Below are positions 37,189 through 46,724 of a stretch of DNA of 64,000 nucleotides, piece after piece. Source of the stretch: Planctomycetales bacterium (GTDB lineage Bacteria; Planctomycetota; Planctomycetia; Planctomycetales; Planctomycetaceae). Positions within the stretch are counted from its first letter, which is position 1. Every line of letters starts with the position of its first letter. Location of the stretch: contig JANQPT010000047.1 in assembly GCA_028285345.1 (NCBI GenBank), positions 62,001 through 126,000 on the forward strand. Direction: 5' to 3'. The notes under the pieces are model-generated. The model had not been told where the DNA came from. It was given only the letters and a program-made list of their open reading frames with translations, and ran no database searches. The position numbers and the translations under genes were made by a program.

Positions 37189-38088
37189 ATGTCAGAAACT
37201 CCCAAAGTTGAACTGAAAGATCCCCGGATTGCCGCGCTCTTAGCGTTCTTGGTGCCGGGGCTGGGACACTTTTATCAGGGACGAACCCTCAAAGGTGTGA
37301 TCTATTCCGTCTGCATCTTGGGGACGTTTTTCACCGGCATGGTCCTCGGCGATTGGAAAGTGGTCTATTACAACTGGGGAAAGCGGGACCGGATCATTCC
37401 GCCGATCTGCCAGTTTTGGAACGGGCTCCCCTTTCTCCCCGCCCTGATCCAATCGCGTCGAGTCGCCCTGTCGGAGCACCCGCACGACCGGTCCTATCGC
37501 GCCCGTTTGGAATCGCCGCTCTCCGCTGAACTGTTGGGGGAACTTACGGACATCACCAGCAGCGTCGCCATCAACGGCGGAGAAGTCAAAGGACGTCTGG
37601 AAATTGAGCCGCTCGATCAGGGCAGCCTCAATGGTTTCACCGGGCAATTCCAGGGGCGGTTAATGGACAAGTATCCCATCCAAGGCAAGGTCAAGGGTAT
37701 CGAAATCGACCCCAGGGTGGCACCGTTTCCCACGCGGCGGATCGAGTTTCGACTGGTGGGAACGATCGCCTTTGAGAATAGCGACTTAGAGATTGACGGT
37801 AAGGTGATCGGCGCGGTGCCTCGCTCAATCTTTAACTCGTACGGCGCGCCGCTGCACGACAACAAGGAAATCAACAACCCGACCGACCTCGAAGTCACCA
37901 ACGGCCAACTCGGCCGCTACTTCGATTTGGGGACATTGTTCACGATGATTTCAGGTCTGCTCAACGTGCTGGCGATCTACGACGCCTACGAAGGACCGGC
38001 GTACGGCTACGGCGAAGAAAACGAGGATGACAAGTCCGACAAGCCGGATGAAAACAAGCCGGACGAAAAAAAGACCCAGGCTGCCTAA
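37189..38088 (+). CDS. Membrane protein, DUF6677-like
   Basis: A 299-residue protein. The N-terminus has two hydrophobic segments (IAALLAFLVPGLGHFYQGR, a TM2-like motif, and GVIYSVCILGTFFTGMVLG). The middle part is beta-rich (residues about 105-225), a further hydrophobic segment follows (LFTMISGLLNVLAIYDAYEG), and the tail is acidic and Lys/Asp/Pro-rich. The layout resembles planctomycete DUF6677 proteins; that family name is from memory and unsure. Function unknown. A 65-residue membrane protein gene follows after 38 bases, so the two form a likely operon. Confidence 0.75.
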   Translation: MSETPKVELKDPRIAALLAFLVPGLGHFYQGRTLKGVIYSVCILGTFFTGMVLGDWKVVYYNWGKRDRIIPPICQFWNGLPFLPALIQSRRVALSEHPHDRSYRARLESPLSAELLGELTDITSSVAINGGEVKGRLEIEPLDQGSLNGFTGQFQGRLMDKYPIQGKVKGIEIDPRVAPFPTRRIEFRLVGTIAFENSDLEIDGKVIGAVPRSIFNSYGAPLHDNKEINNPTDLEVTNGQLGRYFDLGTLFTMISGLLNVLAIYDAYEGPAYGYGEENEDDKSDKPDENKPDEKKTQAA

Positions 38089-38126
38089 ATCAAACCAGCC
38101 GCCGTATTGAATCACGAGCTAAAGAT

Positions 38127-38324
38127 ATGCCGAACCTTATCCTGCTGGGAACTGTCAGTACGCTCTGGTGGCTGTTTCCCTTGGCGATGGTCGTCAGCCT
38201 TGTCTACAACACGAGCCGCTACGAAGCCCCCAAGGTCATCTTCCGACGCAGTGTGCGGATCTTTATGACGATCGTGATCTTCATGGCGTTGGCGCTGGGA
38301 TTCCTGCAGATTGTTTCGCCGTAG
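38127..38324 (+). CDS. Small two-helix membrane protein
   Basis: A 65-residue protein with two hydrophobic helices (LLGTVSTLWWLFPLAMVVSL and IFMTIVIFMALALGFLQIV) joined by a basic loop (NTSRYEAPKVIFRRSVR). It lies 38 bases after the DUF6677-like gene and is probably co-translated with it; a subunit or assembly factor is one guess. Confidence 0.75.
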   Translation: MPNLILLGTVSTLWWLFPLAMVVSLVYNTSRYEAPKVIFRRSVRIFMTIVIFMALALGFLQIVSP

Positions 38325-38438
38325 CGTGTGTGCGCACGAGTCCGGCGACTTGCTCCCCCTCCCCCCCCGCGTTCATGGGAGAAGACGGCTGTAGAGCACA
38401 TCGTCCTGCATCGGCAAAACCCAGGCGTGGGATTGCAA

Positions 38439-39455
38439 ATGGCAAACTTAAGCCGGCAAATTGCGATATTGATCATCGCCGCTTCGTCACTCAGTCGGGT
38501 TGCCGAAGCGAACCCACCACGCGCGTTTGTGGGACATACCAACTGGGTTTTTCGCGTTGAATTCTCTCCGAATAGCAAGTATTTGGCGAGCGCCAGTTTT
38601 GACAAGACGGCAAAGTTGTGGGATGTGCAAACCGGTAAAGCGCTGCTGAGCTTGGAACATGCCCACCGTGTGCGGGGTGTTGCTTTTTCTCCCGACGGCA
38701 AGTTTCTAGCGACATGTACGGATTTCAGCGCGCATCTCTGGTCGGTTCCCGAAGGGAAGGAACTTGGTCAGTTCACACCCTCGGTACGCGTCGGCGCAAT
38801 TTCTTATACGCCTGACGGGAAGACGATCGCCATCGGCGGAGGAGTTCTGTATGAATCGGGCAGTGTCTGGCTATGGCAGCCGAACGAGAACAAAGTTCAT
38901 CTCGTGGTCGATACGCTCGATCGAGTTGCATTGAGTCTCGACTTTTCGCCAGACGGAGAGAGCCTGGCGGTGGGTGATGGCGAGGGATTTGTCAGCATTT
39001 GGAATGTTGCGAATCGGAAGCGGACATTCACGACAAAGCGATTTGGCTACTCGGTCAATGATGTGCAATATTCAGCGGACGGAAATACTTTAGTGATCTG
39101 TGCTGCGGACTTGCATTTCTGGGACGTCTCTCAGAAAAAATTGCGCGTTGACATTGATCGAAATGCTCCCGGCTTTGGTGTTGCGTTTTCGGCAGACGGA
39201 CAGCACGTTGCTTGGGCGGGGACTCACGTACTGTTCGGGGCCGCAAAGTCGGGAAGAGCAGAGGTGTTTGATCTCAAAAATGGAACACCACAAGGTTTTA
39301 TTCCGTACACCGGTCTAACTTTGTACGACGTTACATTTTCTCCCGACGGTCAATTTGTCGCACTCACAGGAGTCAACAAGAACGTTATCGTTTCACAGGT
39401 TCCCGAGAAATTCAGAGGCCCCAAGGAATCGGATAAACCAAAAGCAGTCGAATAG
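38439..39455 (+). CDS. Secreted WD40-repeat protein
   Basis: Start at the ATG at 38439, where a signal peptide begins ([18 protein letters not shown]); 338 residues. About seven WD40 blades follow, several with the usual FSPDG turn and WD ending: [96 protein letters not shown] single propeller of this size is a binding platform, not an enzyme. Periplasmic location is inferred. Partner unknown. It converges on the DAHP synthase gene with 24 bases between stops. Confidence 0.9.
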   Translation: MANLSRQIAILIIAASSLSRVAEANPPRAFVGHTNWVFRVEFSPNSKYLASASFDKTAKLWDVQTGKALLSLEHAHRVRGVAFSPDGKFLATCTDFSAHLWSVPEGKELGQFTPSVRVGAISYTPDGKTIAIGGGVLYESGSVWLWQPNENKVHLVVDTLDRVALSLDFSPDGESLAVGDGEGFVSIWNVANRKRTFTTKRFGYSVNDVQYSADGNTLVICAADLHFWDVSQKKLRVDIDRNAPGFGVAFSADGQHVAWAGTHVLFGAAKSGRAEVFDLKNGTPQGFIPYTGLTLYDVTFSPDGQFVALTGVNKNVIVSQVPEKFRGPKESDKPKAVE

Positions 39456-39479
39456 CCGGCTCGACATTTCCACACGGGA

Positions 39480-40496
39480 TCATCCCAACTCCTTCCCCAG
39501 TGCTTCCGCCACCGTCCGGCATGTCTTCATCATCTCTGCAAATGCCTCCGGGGTGAGCGATTGGGCGCCGTCGCTGAGGGCTTTCGATGGATCGGGATGG
39601 ACTTCAACCATCAGACCGTCACACCCTGCCGCGACCGCGGCCGCCGCCATTGGCGGGACGAGGGAGGCGATCCCCGTCCCGTGGCTGGGATCGATGATCA
39701 CCGGTAAGTGCGTCCGCTCGTGCAAGTACGGCACGGTCGCCAGCGGCAGCGTGAACCGTGTGTGTGTTTCGAACGTCCGCACTCCGCGCTCGCAGAGCAC
39801 GACCTGTGAGTTGCCGCGATCCAAAATGTATTCCGCCGCCAACAAGAATTCATCGATCGTCGCCGACGGCCCGCGTTTGAGCAGTACCGGCATGCCGGCG
39901 TCACCGACCGCCTGCAGCAGATGATAGTTCTGCATGTTGCGGGCGCCGATCTGCAGCACGTCAGCGTACTTGGCAAGCATTTCCACATGGCCGGGCGTCA
40001 TCACTTCGGTCACCACGGCTAATCCGGTGGCCTCCCGGGCGGCTGCGAGGATTTTCAGACCTTCCTCTTTGAGGCCTTGGAATGCGTAGGGGCTGGTGCG
40101 CGGCTTGAAGGCTCCCCCCCGAAGTCCGGTCGCGCCGGCGGACTTGACCGCCTGGGCAGTTCCGAGCAACTGTTCCGCACTTTCAACCGAACAAGGACCC
40201 GCGATCACACCCACGTGCCCGTTGCCGATCTGCAATTGGTGGGAGGTCACACAGGTCGGCTCGGGACGGGTTTCGCGGCTCGCCACCTTGTACGGCGCGA
40301 GAATCGGCACCACCTTGTCGACTTCCTCGCACGATTCCAGTGTCTCCCGCTCCCCGTTGCGCTTCTCGCCGACGGCGGCGATCACAGTCCGCTCCGTTCC
40401 GACAATGATGTGGGCCTTGAGCCCCATCTCTTCGATGCGCCGCGCCATGCGGTCGACCATTTCCTGGGTGGCTCCCATTTTCATCACGACGATCAT
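39480..40496 (-). CDS. aroF: 3-deoxy-7-phosphoheptulonate synthase (type I beta)
   Basis: The 338-residue enzyme makes DAHP from phosphoenolpyruvate and erythrose 4-phosphate, the first step of aromatic amino-acid synthesis. Start at the ATG at 40496 with GAGGA eight bases upstream. Residues 1-70 are the ferredoxin-like regulatory domain seen in feedback-inhibited type I beta enzymes ([17 protein letters not shown]). The barrel carries [74 protein letters not shown] and [19 protein letters not shown] terminator-like hairpin lies about 80 bases upstream of the start, which may control it. Confidence 0.95.
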   Translation of the reverse strand: MIVVMKMGATQEMVDRMARRIEEMGLKAHIIVGTERTVIAAVGEKRNGERETLESCEEVDKVVPILAPYKVASRETRPEPTCVTSHQLQIGNGHVGVIAGPCSVESAEQLLGTAQAVKSAGATGLRGGAFKPRTSPYAFQGLKEEGLKILAAAREATGLAVVTEVMTPGHVEMLAKYADVLQIGARNMQNYHLLQAVGDAGMPVLLKRGPSATIDEFLLAAEYILDRGNSQVVLCERGVRTFETHTRFTLPLATVPYLHERTHLPVIIDPSHGTGIASLVPPMAAAAVAAGCDGLMVEVHPDPSKALSDGAQSLTPEAFAEMMKTCRTVAEALGKELG

Positions 40497-40575
40497 GTTT
40501 GTGTCCTCGTTCTTGCCGATGTGCTGCTGGGCGGAAGGCAATATCGTAACCGCGATTTCTCAGGCTGCCCAACAG

Positions 40576-40608
40576 AAAAAAGCCCTGAAATCGCGAGGAT
40601 TTCAGAGC
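40576..40608 (-). terminator. Terminator or attenuator before DAHP synthase
   Basis: On the minus strand an 11-bp stem (one G-U pair) with the arms GCTCTGAAATC and GATTTCAGGGC and a 5-base loop is followed by six T. It lies 80 bases before the DAHP synthase ATG and 278 bases after the stop of the gene upstream. Either end of that upstream transcript or premature stop in the aroF leader is possible. Confidence 0.75.
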
Positions 40609-40885
40609 TTTGGTGGCTTTAATTGACATTGAAGCAATTAGTTTGGACCGCGACTCCCCAAATCCCGCGTTGCGGGGGTAAAAAAGAAAAACTCGCGCCA
40701 CCAATCGCCGCCGGTGTTACGAAGATTTTTCAAGTTTTGGGGAGAATACAACATCAACAATCGATCCGATTCGCCATTAAGTATCGCTGTCTGGACTTCT
40801 GTAGCGCATGATACCATGACGAGGAGCAGAGTCAACAAGCAATTTCTCCAGCAAATCGTCAACTGCGGCAGCCCGCGGCGAACGT
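40609..40885. other. Intergenic region upstream of DAHP synthase
   Basis: No gene is well supported in these 277 bases. A minus-strand frame at 40638-40862 encodes 74 residues with a lipoprotein-like opening (NCLLTLLLVMVSCATEV), but its remainder is unconvincing. The aroF promoter is expected here. Confidence 0.3.
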
Positions 40886-41116
40886 TTAGGACCAGAAATT
40901 GATCGACTCGTCTTTACAGAGCCGCTTCTCCAATCGCCGTCCCCACAGCAATCGATTCAAGAAGAACCAGGGATAAGCATAGTAGGCGACAACCACTGGA
41001 ATCAGCACAAGACCCCAGCTTCCCGCGATCAAGAAGAACGCGGCGGGAATTCCAATAATGAGGACCGCCAACGTGATGGCGATGCGACCCAATAATGTCG
41101 GCCGGTGTTTGCTCAT
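40886..41116 (-). CDS. Small membrane protein
   Basis: A 76-residue protein starting MSKHRPTLLGRIAITL. Two hydrophobic helices (IAITLAVLIIGIPAAFFLI and WGLVLIPVVVAYYAYPWFF) are followed by a basic, Lys/Arg-rich end (RLLWGRRLEKRLCKDES). No family recognised. An in-frame extension to 41296 is not protein-like and runs into the inverted repeat, so it was rejected. Confidence 0.6.
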   Translation of the reverse strand: MSKHRPTLLGRIAITLAVLIIGIPAAFFLIAGSWGLVLIPVVVAYYAYPWFFLNRLLWGRRLEKRLCKDESINFWS

Positions 41117-41215
41117 TGCAACATCGTACCGCAGGTTCGAGCAACGTGCGAGATCGAATTGACGAATACGAATCCTGGGGTGCACGACGCACTTTGAGCG
41201 GCGGGAATCATTTCT

Positions 41216-41359
41216 GTAGGGTCCGCTGTGCGGACCATTGAATTGATGGGAAAACGCCCAAATTGACAGTTTGCTTTCCGAACAAGAACAAGACACAAGA
41301 CTGTGAATTCTTCATGCGGGATGCGAATTCTCAGTCACGGTCCGCACAGCGGACCCTAC
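41216..41359. repeat. 21-bp perfect inverted repeat pair (REPIN-like)
   Basis: Arms at 41216-41236 and 41339-41359 are exact reverse complements. Each arm contains the palindrome GGTCCGCTGTGCGGACC. The 102 bases between them hold no gene. Total length 144 bases, close to the elements at 23018 and 63636. Confidence 0.85.
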
Positions 41360-41432
41360 GTCAAATGAAATGTTAAACCGCCTCGTGCACCTCGAAGCCT
41401 GACATGAGAACACCCGTAGAGCGAGGCCGGCG

Positions 41433-43307
41433 ATGAGCACCAATCCGATGTCGAACTCTACGATCGTTGCGGCAGTGGTGCGTGACGTGCACAACGACTG
41501 GAAGGACTTGGCGGTGACTGCCGTCTTGTACCAGATCATCGCGTTCGTCCTGCTCACACCCCTAGCCGGACTATTGTTTCGCGTTTTTCTCGCCGCCTCT
41601 GGTCGCCAAGTCCTGACGGATGCCGACATTGCCGTATTCTTTTTGAGCCCGCTGGGGCTCACGGCGCTGGTGATATTGGGAGCAGTGTGGCTGGCAATTG
41701 CAGTCTGGGAGCAGGCGGCACTAATGACGGTCGTCGCGGGAGAGCAGCGGCACTGTGTGCGCGGCGTCCTGTGGTTCGTGGCGCGGCGAAGCGCTGCGGT
41801 CCTCAATTTGACGGCGCGCGTAATCGTCAAAGTATTGGCGATCGCGGTCCCATTCCTCGCCGCGGGTGGGCTCATCTTTTTCGCCCTGCTGACCGACCAT
41901 GACATCAACTTCTACCTGAGCGAAAAACCACCGAGGTTCTTGGTCGCCGCGGGACTGATCGGCTCAATCCTGGCTGCAATGGCGGTCTTGCTCGCACAGC
42001 GCCTGTTGGGCTGGGCGTTTTCACTGCCGATTCTGTTATTTGAAGGCACCCCGCCAGCGCAATGTCTTGCTGTGAGCCGCGCGCGCACTAATGGTAACAA
42101 GCTCACGTTGGCAAAGTGGCTGATCGGTTGGATGATCGCCGCGACCGCGGTCTCATCGGCGGCAACACTCGTGGTCGCCTGGCTGGGCGGGGTGTTGATT
42201 CCCGACACGGGCGAATCGCTTGCGCGGCTGTCGATCGCCGTGGGAGCAGTCGTCGTGGTCTGGGGCGCGCTCAACCTGGTCATTACGCTGTTGAGCGCCT
42301 GCGGTCTTGCGGTGATTGGGTTTCATCTGTACCGGGCGGCATCGGCGGAGACAGCGGCGATTCATGTCGATCTGCCGGCCGCCGATCCGAGCGGGGAGAG
42401 TGCGCTGTTTCGTCTGTCGCGCGGAAAGATCCTAGCGGCCTGCGTCATTGCCCTTCTTCTCGCCGGAGTTGCCGGCGCATCGGCGCTGGAGACTGTGAAG
42501 TTTGAAGACCACACACAGGTGACCGCGCATCGGGGCGCTTCGGCCGATTCGCCGGAGAACACGATGGCTTCGGTGCGTGAAGCGGTCGCTCAAGGGGCGG
42601 ACTGGGTCGAGATCGACGTCCAAGAGTCCTCCGACGGCGTGGTGATGGTGGTGCATGACAGCGACCTCAAGAAATTGGCCGGCGTGGGTTCCAAGATCTG
42701 GGAGCAAACGGCTGATGAACTACGAGCGGTCGACATCGGCAGCAAATTCGACCCCCGCTTCGCCGGCGAACGTGTTCCGACGCTGGCGGAGGTCTTGGAA
42801 TTCTGCAAAGGAAAAATCCGCGTGAACATCGAGTTGAAGTATTACGGCCACGATCAGCAGTTGGAGCAGCGCGTCGTCGATCTTGTCGAAGCCGCCGGAA
42901 TGCAAGACGACGTGGTGATCATGTCGCTGAAATTGGAGGGGGTCGAGAAACTCAAGGCAATCCGCCCGGATTGGAAAGCGGGGCTGCTGGTCGCCGTCGC
43001 GGTGGGAGATTTGACAAAACTGGACGTCGACTTCCTGGCCGTGAACCTGAAATTGGCGACCCGCGCGCTGATTCGACGTGCGCACGACCGCGGTATGGAA
43101 GTCTATGTTTGGACGGTCAATGACCCCGTGAGCATGTCGACGATGCTCGGCCGCGGCGCGGATAACCTGATCACCGACAAACCGGCCAAGTTGCGCAGCG
43201 TGTTGGCGCAACGCGAGAAGTTGACCGCCGTCCAGCGACTGCTGTTAGATTTGGCGGATCGGTTCGGGATCAGCCACGGGGAAAATCCCGGCACGGAACG
43301 GCCGTGA
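41433..43307 (+). CDS. Membrane glycerophosphodiester phosphodiesterase
   Basis: A 624-residue protein. Residues 1-350 are a membrane domain with about six to eight helices, as in GdpP-type and YhfA-like glycerophosphodiesterases with a glycerophosphoryl diester membrane domain. From about 360 the GDPD catalytic barrel follows: VTAHRGASADSPENTMASVREAV with the catalytic His and Glu, ADWVEIDVQESSDGVVMVVHDSDL with metal-binding Glu, Asp and His, IRVNIELKYYG, and VYVWTVNDP near the end. It hydrolyses glycerophosphodiesters to glycerol 3-phosphate and an alcohol. Which face the active site occupies is not clear. It converges on glyA. Confidence 0.93.
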   Translation: MSTNPMSNSTIVAAVVRDVHNDWKDLAVTAVLYQIIAFVLLTPLAGLLFRVFLAASGRQVLTDADIAVFFLSPLGLTALVILGAVWLAIAVWEQAALMTVVAGEQRHCVRGVLWFVARRSAAVLNLTARVIVKVLAIAVPFLAAGGLIFFALLTDHDINFYLSEKPPRFLVAAGLIGSILAAMAVLLAQRLLGWAFSLPILLFEGTPPAQCLAVSRARTNGNKLTLAKWLIGWMIAATAVSSAATLVVAWLGGVLIPDTGESLARLSIAVGAVVVVWGALNLVITLLSACGLAVIGFHLYRAASAETAAIHVDLPAADPSGESALFRLSRGKILAACVIALLLAGVAGASALETVKFEDHTQVTAHRGASADSPENTMASVREAVAQGADWVEIDVQESSDGVVMVVHDSDLKKLAGVGSKIWEQTADELRAVDIGSKFDPRFAGERVPTLAEVLEFCKGKIRVNIELKYYGHDQQLEQRVVDLVEAAGMQDDVVIMSLKLEGVEKLKAIRPDWKAGLLVAVAVGDLTKLDVDFLAVNLKLATRALIRRAHDRGMEVYVWTVNDPVSMSTMLGRGADNLITDKPAKLRSVLAQREKLTAVQRLLLDLADRFGISHGENPGTERP

Positions 43308-43360
43308 TTGTCATCTCCTGCGCCGATCTTCATCAAGCGTCGTGCGTGTAACGCGCCACG

Positions 43361-44599
43361 TTAGATTCCCGGCACGGGATAGTCGCTGGCAAACGCCTTG
43401 ATCTCCCCACGCACGCGCTCAATCACCGCGTCGTCATCGGCCGATTTGAGGACTTCCAGAATCCAGCCGCCGACTTTCTTCATTTCCGGCTCTTTCATGC
43501 CGCGCGTGGTCAGTGCGGCGGTGCCGATGCGGATGCCGCTGGGATCGAGCGGCTTGCGTTGGTCGAAGGGGATCATGTTCATGTTGACGGTGATCCCGGC
43601 CCGGTCGAGCGCGGTCTCCGCGATTTTTCCCGTCAGGCCGATGGCGGTCACGTCAGCCAACATCAGATGATTGTCGGTTCCCCCGGAAGCCAACGAGAGG
43701 CCCCCCGCCATCAGCTCTTCGGCCAGCACTTTCGCATTTGCGATGATTTGTGCTGCGTAGGTCTTGAAGTCCGGCTGCAACGCCTCGTGAAAACAGACCG
43801 CCTTGCCCGCGATGATATGCACCAGCGGTCCACCCTGGATGCCGGGAAAGATCGTGCGGTCGATATCTTTGGCATTGTCTTTCTTGGTCAGGATGAAGCC
43901 GGACCGTGGTCCCCGCAACGTTTTGTGAGATGTCGAGGTCACGTAGTCGGCGACCTCGACGGGATTGTTGTGCACGCCGCCGGCGATGAGTCCGGAGTAG
44001 TGCGCCATGTCGACCATCAACAGCGCGCCGACTTCGCGGGCGATCTCAGCAAATCGCGGATGGTCAATCTCACGCGGATAGGCGCTAGCGCCCGCCACGA
44101 TCAATTTCGGCTTATGTTCCCGGGCCAGTTGCGCGACGTGGTCGAAGTCAATCCGATGGTCTGATTCGCGGACTCCGTAGTGTACGGGATTGTAGAGCTT
44201 GCCGGAAAAGTTGAGGTGCATTCCATGAGTCAGGTGACCGCCGTGAGCGAGATCCATCGCCAGATACGTGTCCCCCGGTTCGAGGACAGTGAGATAGACC
44301 GCCATATTGGCCTGCGATCCGGAATGCGGCTGCACGTTGGCATGTTCAGCACCATAGAGTTCGCAGACGCGATCACGAGCGAGATTCTCAATCACATCGG
44401 CATATTCACAACCGCCATAGTAGCGCCGGCCGGGATAACCTTCCGCGTACTTATTGGTGAACACGGTGCCGGCCGCTTCCAGAACGGCCGCGGACGTGTA
44501 GTTCTCCGAGGCGATCAATTCCAGGCCGTCCCGCTGCCGCGACTTCTCATTTTGCACGGCGTTAAAAACTTCGGGGTCGCTTCCTTCTAGCGCTGACAT
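43361..44599 (-). CDS. glyA: Serine hydroxymethyltransferase
   Basis: A 412-residue PLP enzyme that interconverts serine and glycine with tetrahydrofolate, the main source of one-carbon units. Family motifs: [20 protein letters not shown] near the N-terminus, [47 protein letters not shown], and the PLP lysine in [16 protein letters not shown]. The ATG at 44599 was taken as start; a TTG one codon earlier would add one residue. Length is normal. No folate or glycine riboswitch pattern was recognised upstream. Confidence 0.96.
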   Translation of the reverse strand: MSALEGSDPEVFNAVQNEKSRQRDGLELIASENYTSAAVLEAAGTVFTNKYAEGYPGRRYYGGCEYADVIENLARDRVCELYGAEHANVQPHSGSQANMAVYLTVLEPGDTYLAMDLAHGGHLTHGMHLNFSGKLYNPVHYGVRESDHRIDFDHVAQLAREHKPKLIVAGASAYPREIDHPRFAEIAREVGALLMVDMAHYSGLIAGGVHNNPVEVADYVTSTSHKTLRGPRSGFILTKKDNAKDIDRTIFPGIQGGPLVHIIAGKAVCFHEALQPDFKTYAAQIIANAKVLAEELMAGGLSLASGGTDNHLMLADVTAIGLTGKIAETALDRAGITVNMNMIPFDQRKPLDPSGIRIGTAALTTRGMKEPEMKKVGGWILEVLKSADDDAVIERVRGEIKAFASDYPVPGI

Positions 44600-45070
44600 C
44601 AATCAAAACTCCGTGACGCTGAAAAACATGATTCACACGACCGATACGGCCAAGTTGCTCCGTCCTCATCGAGCGGGGAGAGCAATCACAGTGCTGGTTA
44701 CCCTGGTCGTTGCCCCGAACCACTCAATGACTGTCGGCCATTTTGGGGGTGCAGAAATCTTGCCGCATTCGGCAAGAGCACGGCCAATCGTAGCTGGAGC
44801 GAATTGGCTTTTCTATGGTCACCCAAATTTCTCCCAACCTCTTGTACGTTTATGGAATTTAGGTGGTACAATTTCCTATGTGGAAAGGGTTTCTGAAAAA
44901 ATGGTGTTGAGCGATCTGCGTGCGACGACGCTCTCGCGAGACCCCGGACTTAAGCACAACACATTTCACAGAAATAACTTACGACACGAACTCGCGGTGA
45001 AGTTGGTCCGCCCTCGTCTTTGAGGGTCGGAGGATGTTCAACAGGCTCAATCATTCCAAGGCCAGGTTCG
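44600..45070. other. Intergenic region upstream of glyA
   Basis: About 470 bases between glyA and a divergent small gene. A plus-strand frame at 44613-45023 is not protein-like. A possible promoter with TTGTAC (44844) and TACAAT (44869), spacing 19, points to the right, but the spacing is long. Nothing else recognised. Confidence 0.3.
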
Positions 45071-45337
45071 GTGACGCAGCCAACGCAACAACAGATCGGC
45101 AAGAATCTGCAAGAGTTAGCGGCCAACATACACGAGATGTCGATGCGCGCAGACCAGGAGGCGAGCCGCTGCAACGCGACACTGGCCGCGATTCATCCCG
45201 AAAACGTGACGCCGCTTGCCTTCGCTGAGTTGAAGCAGGTGACGCGTGATCTGAGCGAAATCTACGTTTCTACGTTACACCGTCTCGCCGGCAGCCTTGA
45301 TGAATTGGCAAATAGCATTACCAACGCAGACGCATAA
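45071..45337 (+). CDS. Small helical protein, unknown function
   Basis: An 88-residue frame with a GTG start at 45071 (MTQPTQQQIGKNLQELAANI). It is almost wholly helical with heptad-like spacing (LQELAANIHEMSMRADQEAS, FAELKQVTRDLSEIYVSTLH) and no signal peptide. Composition is protein-like, unlike the frame upstream of the GTG. No family is recognised. The ribosome site is weak. Confidence 0.55.
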   Translation: MTQPTQQQIGKNLQELAANIHEMSMRADQEASRCNATLAAIHPENVTPLAFAELKQVTRDLSEIYVSTLHRLAGSLDELANSITNADA

Positions 45338-45488
45338 CCTCGGCGAGAGTACTGCTGCGACAGCACTCCCAGAGTTGATTATTAAATACCTGTCGGAGTG
45401 AGACATTCCGGGCATCAGTAGCTAGAATGTAGCCCGTCGCGCCAGCGGAGAAGCTGTCGTCGGACTCGTCTACTCGCTGTGTACCGCC

Positions 45489-46724
45489 ATGTCTGCAATT
45501 GCCGGGGCTCCTCAAGAATCCACTGCGTCGGTCGAGGAAGGAGTTCTCGCCGGCGAACGCCTGTCGTTTACCGGCACATTGGCGTCGATGACTCACCAGC
45601 AGGCGGGTCAATTGGCGGCCGAACATGGCGGGACCTTTACGTCCAGCGTTAGCCGACAGACCACGATGCTCGTCGTTGGAGAAGAAGGTTGGCCGCTGGA
45701 ACCCAATGGCAGCCCGTCGCAGAAACTGCAACAGGTGTCCGCTTGGCAGCGGGAAGGCGCAGCCATCAGAATCGTCAAGGAATCGGACTGGCTGCAGATG
45801 CTGGGCGTCGACCAGCGCCGGGACGAAGTTCACCGCGAATATACGCCGGCGATGCTCTGTCAATTGCTCGATGTGCCGGTGAATGTCATTCGCCATTGGG
45901 AGCGTGCCGGTCTGATCCAGCCGGTCCGCCGCGTTTTCCGTCTCCCGTATTTTGAATATCAGGAAGTGGCCGGCGCACGGCGACTGGCCGAGATGATCGC
46001 CTCTGGTGTGCCGAAGGCTGAAATCGAGCAGGGCTTAGACAAGCTGCGACATATCTGGCCCGACATCGAACAACCGCTCGTTCAGTTGGAGATCCTGGCC
46101 CGGGACAAACACCTCGTTTATCGTGACGGTACCGGATTGGTCGAATCGGTCAGCGGCCAGCGTCTCCTCGATTTCGACCCCGACGAATTGGCGACTCAAA
46201 GCGCCGACAAGGAGAAGGACTCAGAAGAGGAATCGCATCACGTTCAAACGCACTGGACTGCCGATGAATGGTTCGACGAAGCGAATCGCCATTTGGAAGA
46301 TCATCAATTGGACGCAGCTGTTGAGGCGTTTCGGCTCTGCCTGATCGACGATCCGCAACGTGCCGACGCCAATTGTCAGTTGGCGGAAACGTTGTACCGG
46401 CTGGACCGTCTGGACGGCGCGCTGGAACGGTATCACGTGGCGGTGGAACTGGACCACAATTTTCTGGAGGCGTGGACCCAACTCGGCTGCTTGCACGCGG
46501 AAAAGGGGGAACTGCGCTCGGCTCTCGACGCCTTCAACGTCGCGCTGGACATCCACGAAGACTACCCGGACGCCCATTTGCACAAGGCGGAGATTCTGCA
46601 TCAACTTGGCAGGACGCCGGAGGCGGTCAACCACTGGGAGACCTATCTGCAATTTGACAGTCGCGGCCCATGGGCCGAAAACGCGCGCCGCCGATTGGAA
46701 GAAGCGGGGCGGAGCCGGCCGTGA
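45489..46724 (+). CDS. BRCT-MerR-TPR fusion protein
   Basis: A 411-residue protein with three parts. Residues 18-106 look like a BRCT domain of the NAD-ligase/replication-factor-C type: LAGERLSFTGTLASMTHQQA, the conserved GGTFTSSVSRQTTMLVVG, and the Trp near WLQMLG. Residues 115-190 match a MerR-type winged HTH: YTPAMLCQLLDVPVNVIRHW, ERAGLIQPVRRVFRLPYFEY. After a linker, residues 255-405 contain three to four TPR units (FDEANRHLEDHQLDAAVEAF, AWTQLGCLHAEKGELRSALD). It is soluble and likely binds DNA and other proteins. The whole architecture was not recognised as a named protein. Confidence 0.8.
   Translation: MSAIAGAPQESTASVEEGVLAGERLSFTGTLASMTHQQAGQLAAEHGGTFTSSVSRQTTMLVVGEEGWPLEPNGSPSQKLQQVSAWQREGAAIRIVKESDWLQMLGVDQRRDEVHREYTPAMLCQLLDVPVNVIRHWERAGLIQPVRRVFRLPYFEYQEVAGARRLAEMIASGVPKAEIEQGLDKLRHIWPDIEQPLVQLEILARDKHLVYRDGTGLVESVSGQRLLDFDPDELATQSADKEKDSEEESHHVQTHWTADEWFDEANRHLEDHQLDAAVEAFRLCLIDDPQRADANCQLAETLYRLDRLDGALERYHVAVELDHNFLEAWTQLGCLHAEKGELRSALDAFNVALDIHEDYPDAHLHKAEILHQLGRTPEAVNHWETYLQFDSRGPWAENARRRLEEAGRSRP

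Noticed and set aside
40638-40862. 74-codon minus-strand frame with lipoprotein-like opening
   Set aside because: The part after the signal-like segment is Phe/Arg-rich without conserved pattern, and no ribosome site is seen.
44613-45023. 136-codon plus-strand frame upstream of the small helical protein
   Set aside because: Composition is not protein-like and the frame overlaps the glyA promoter region.
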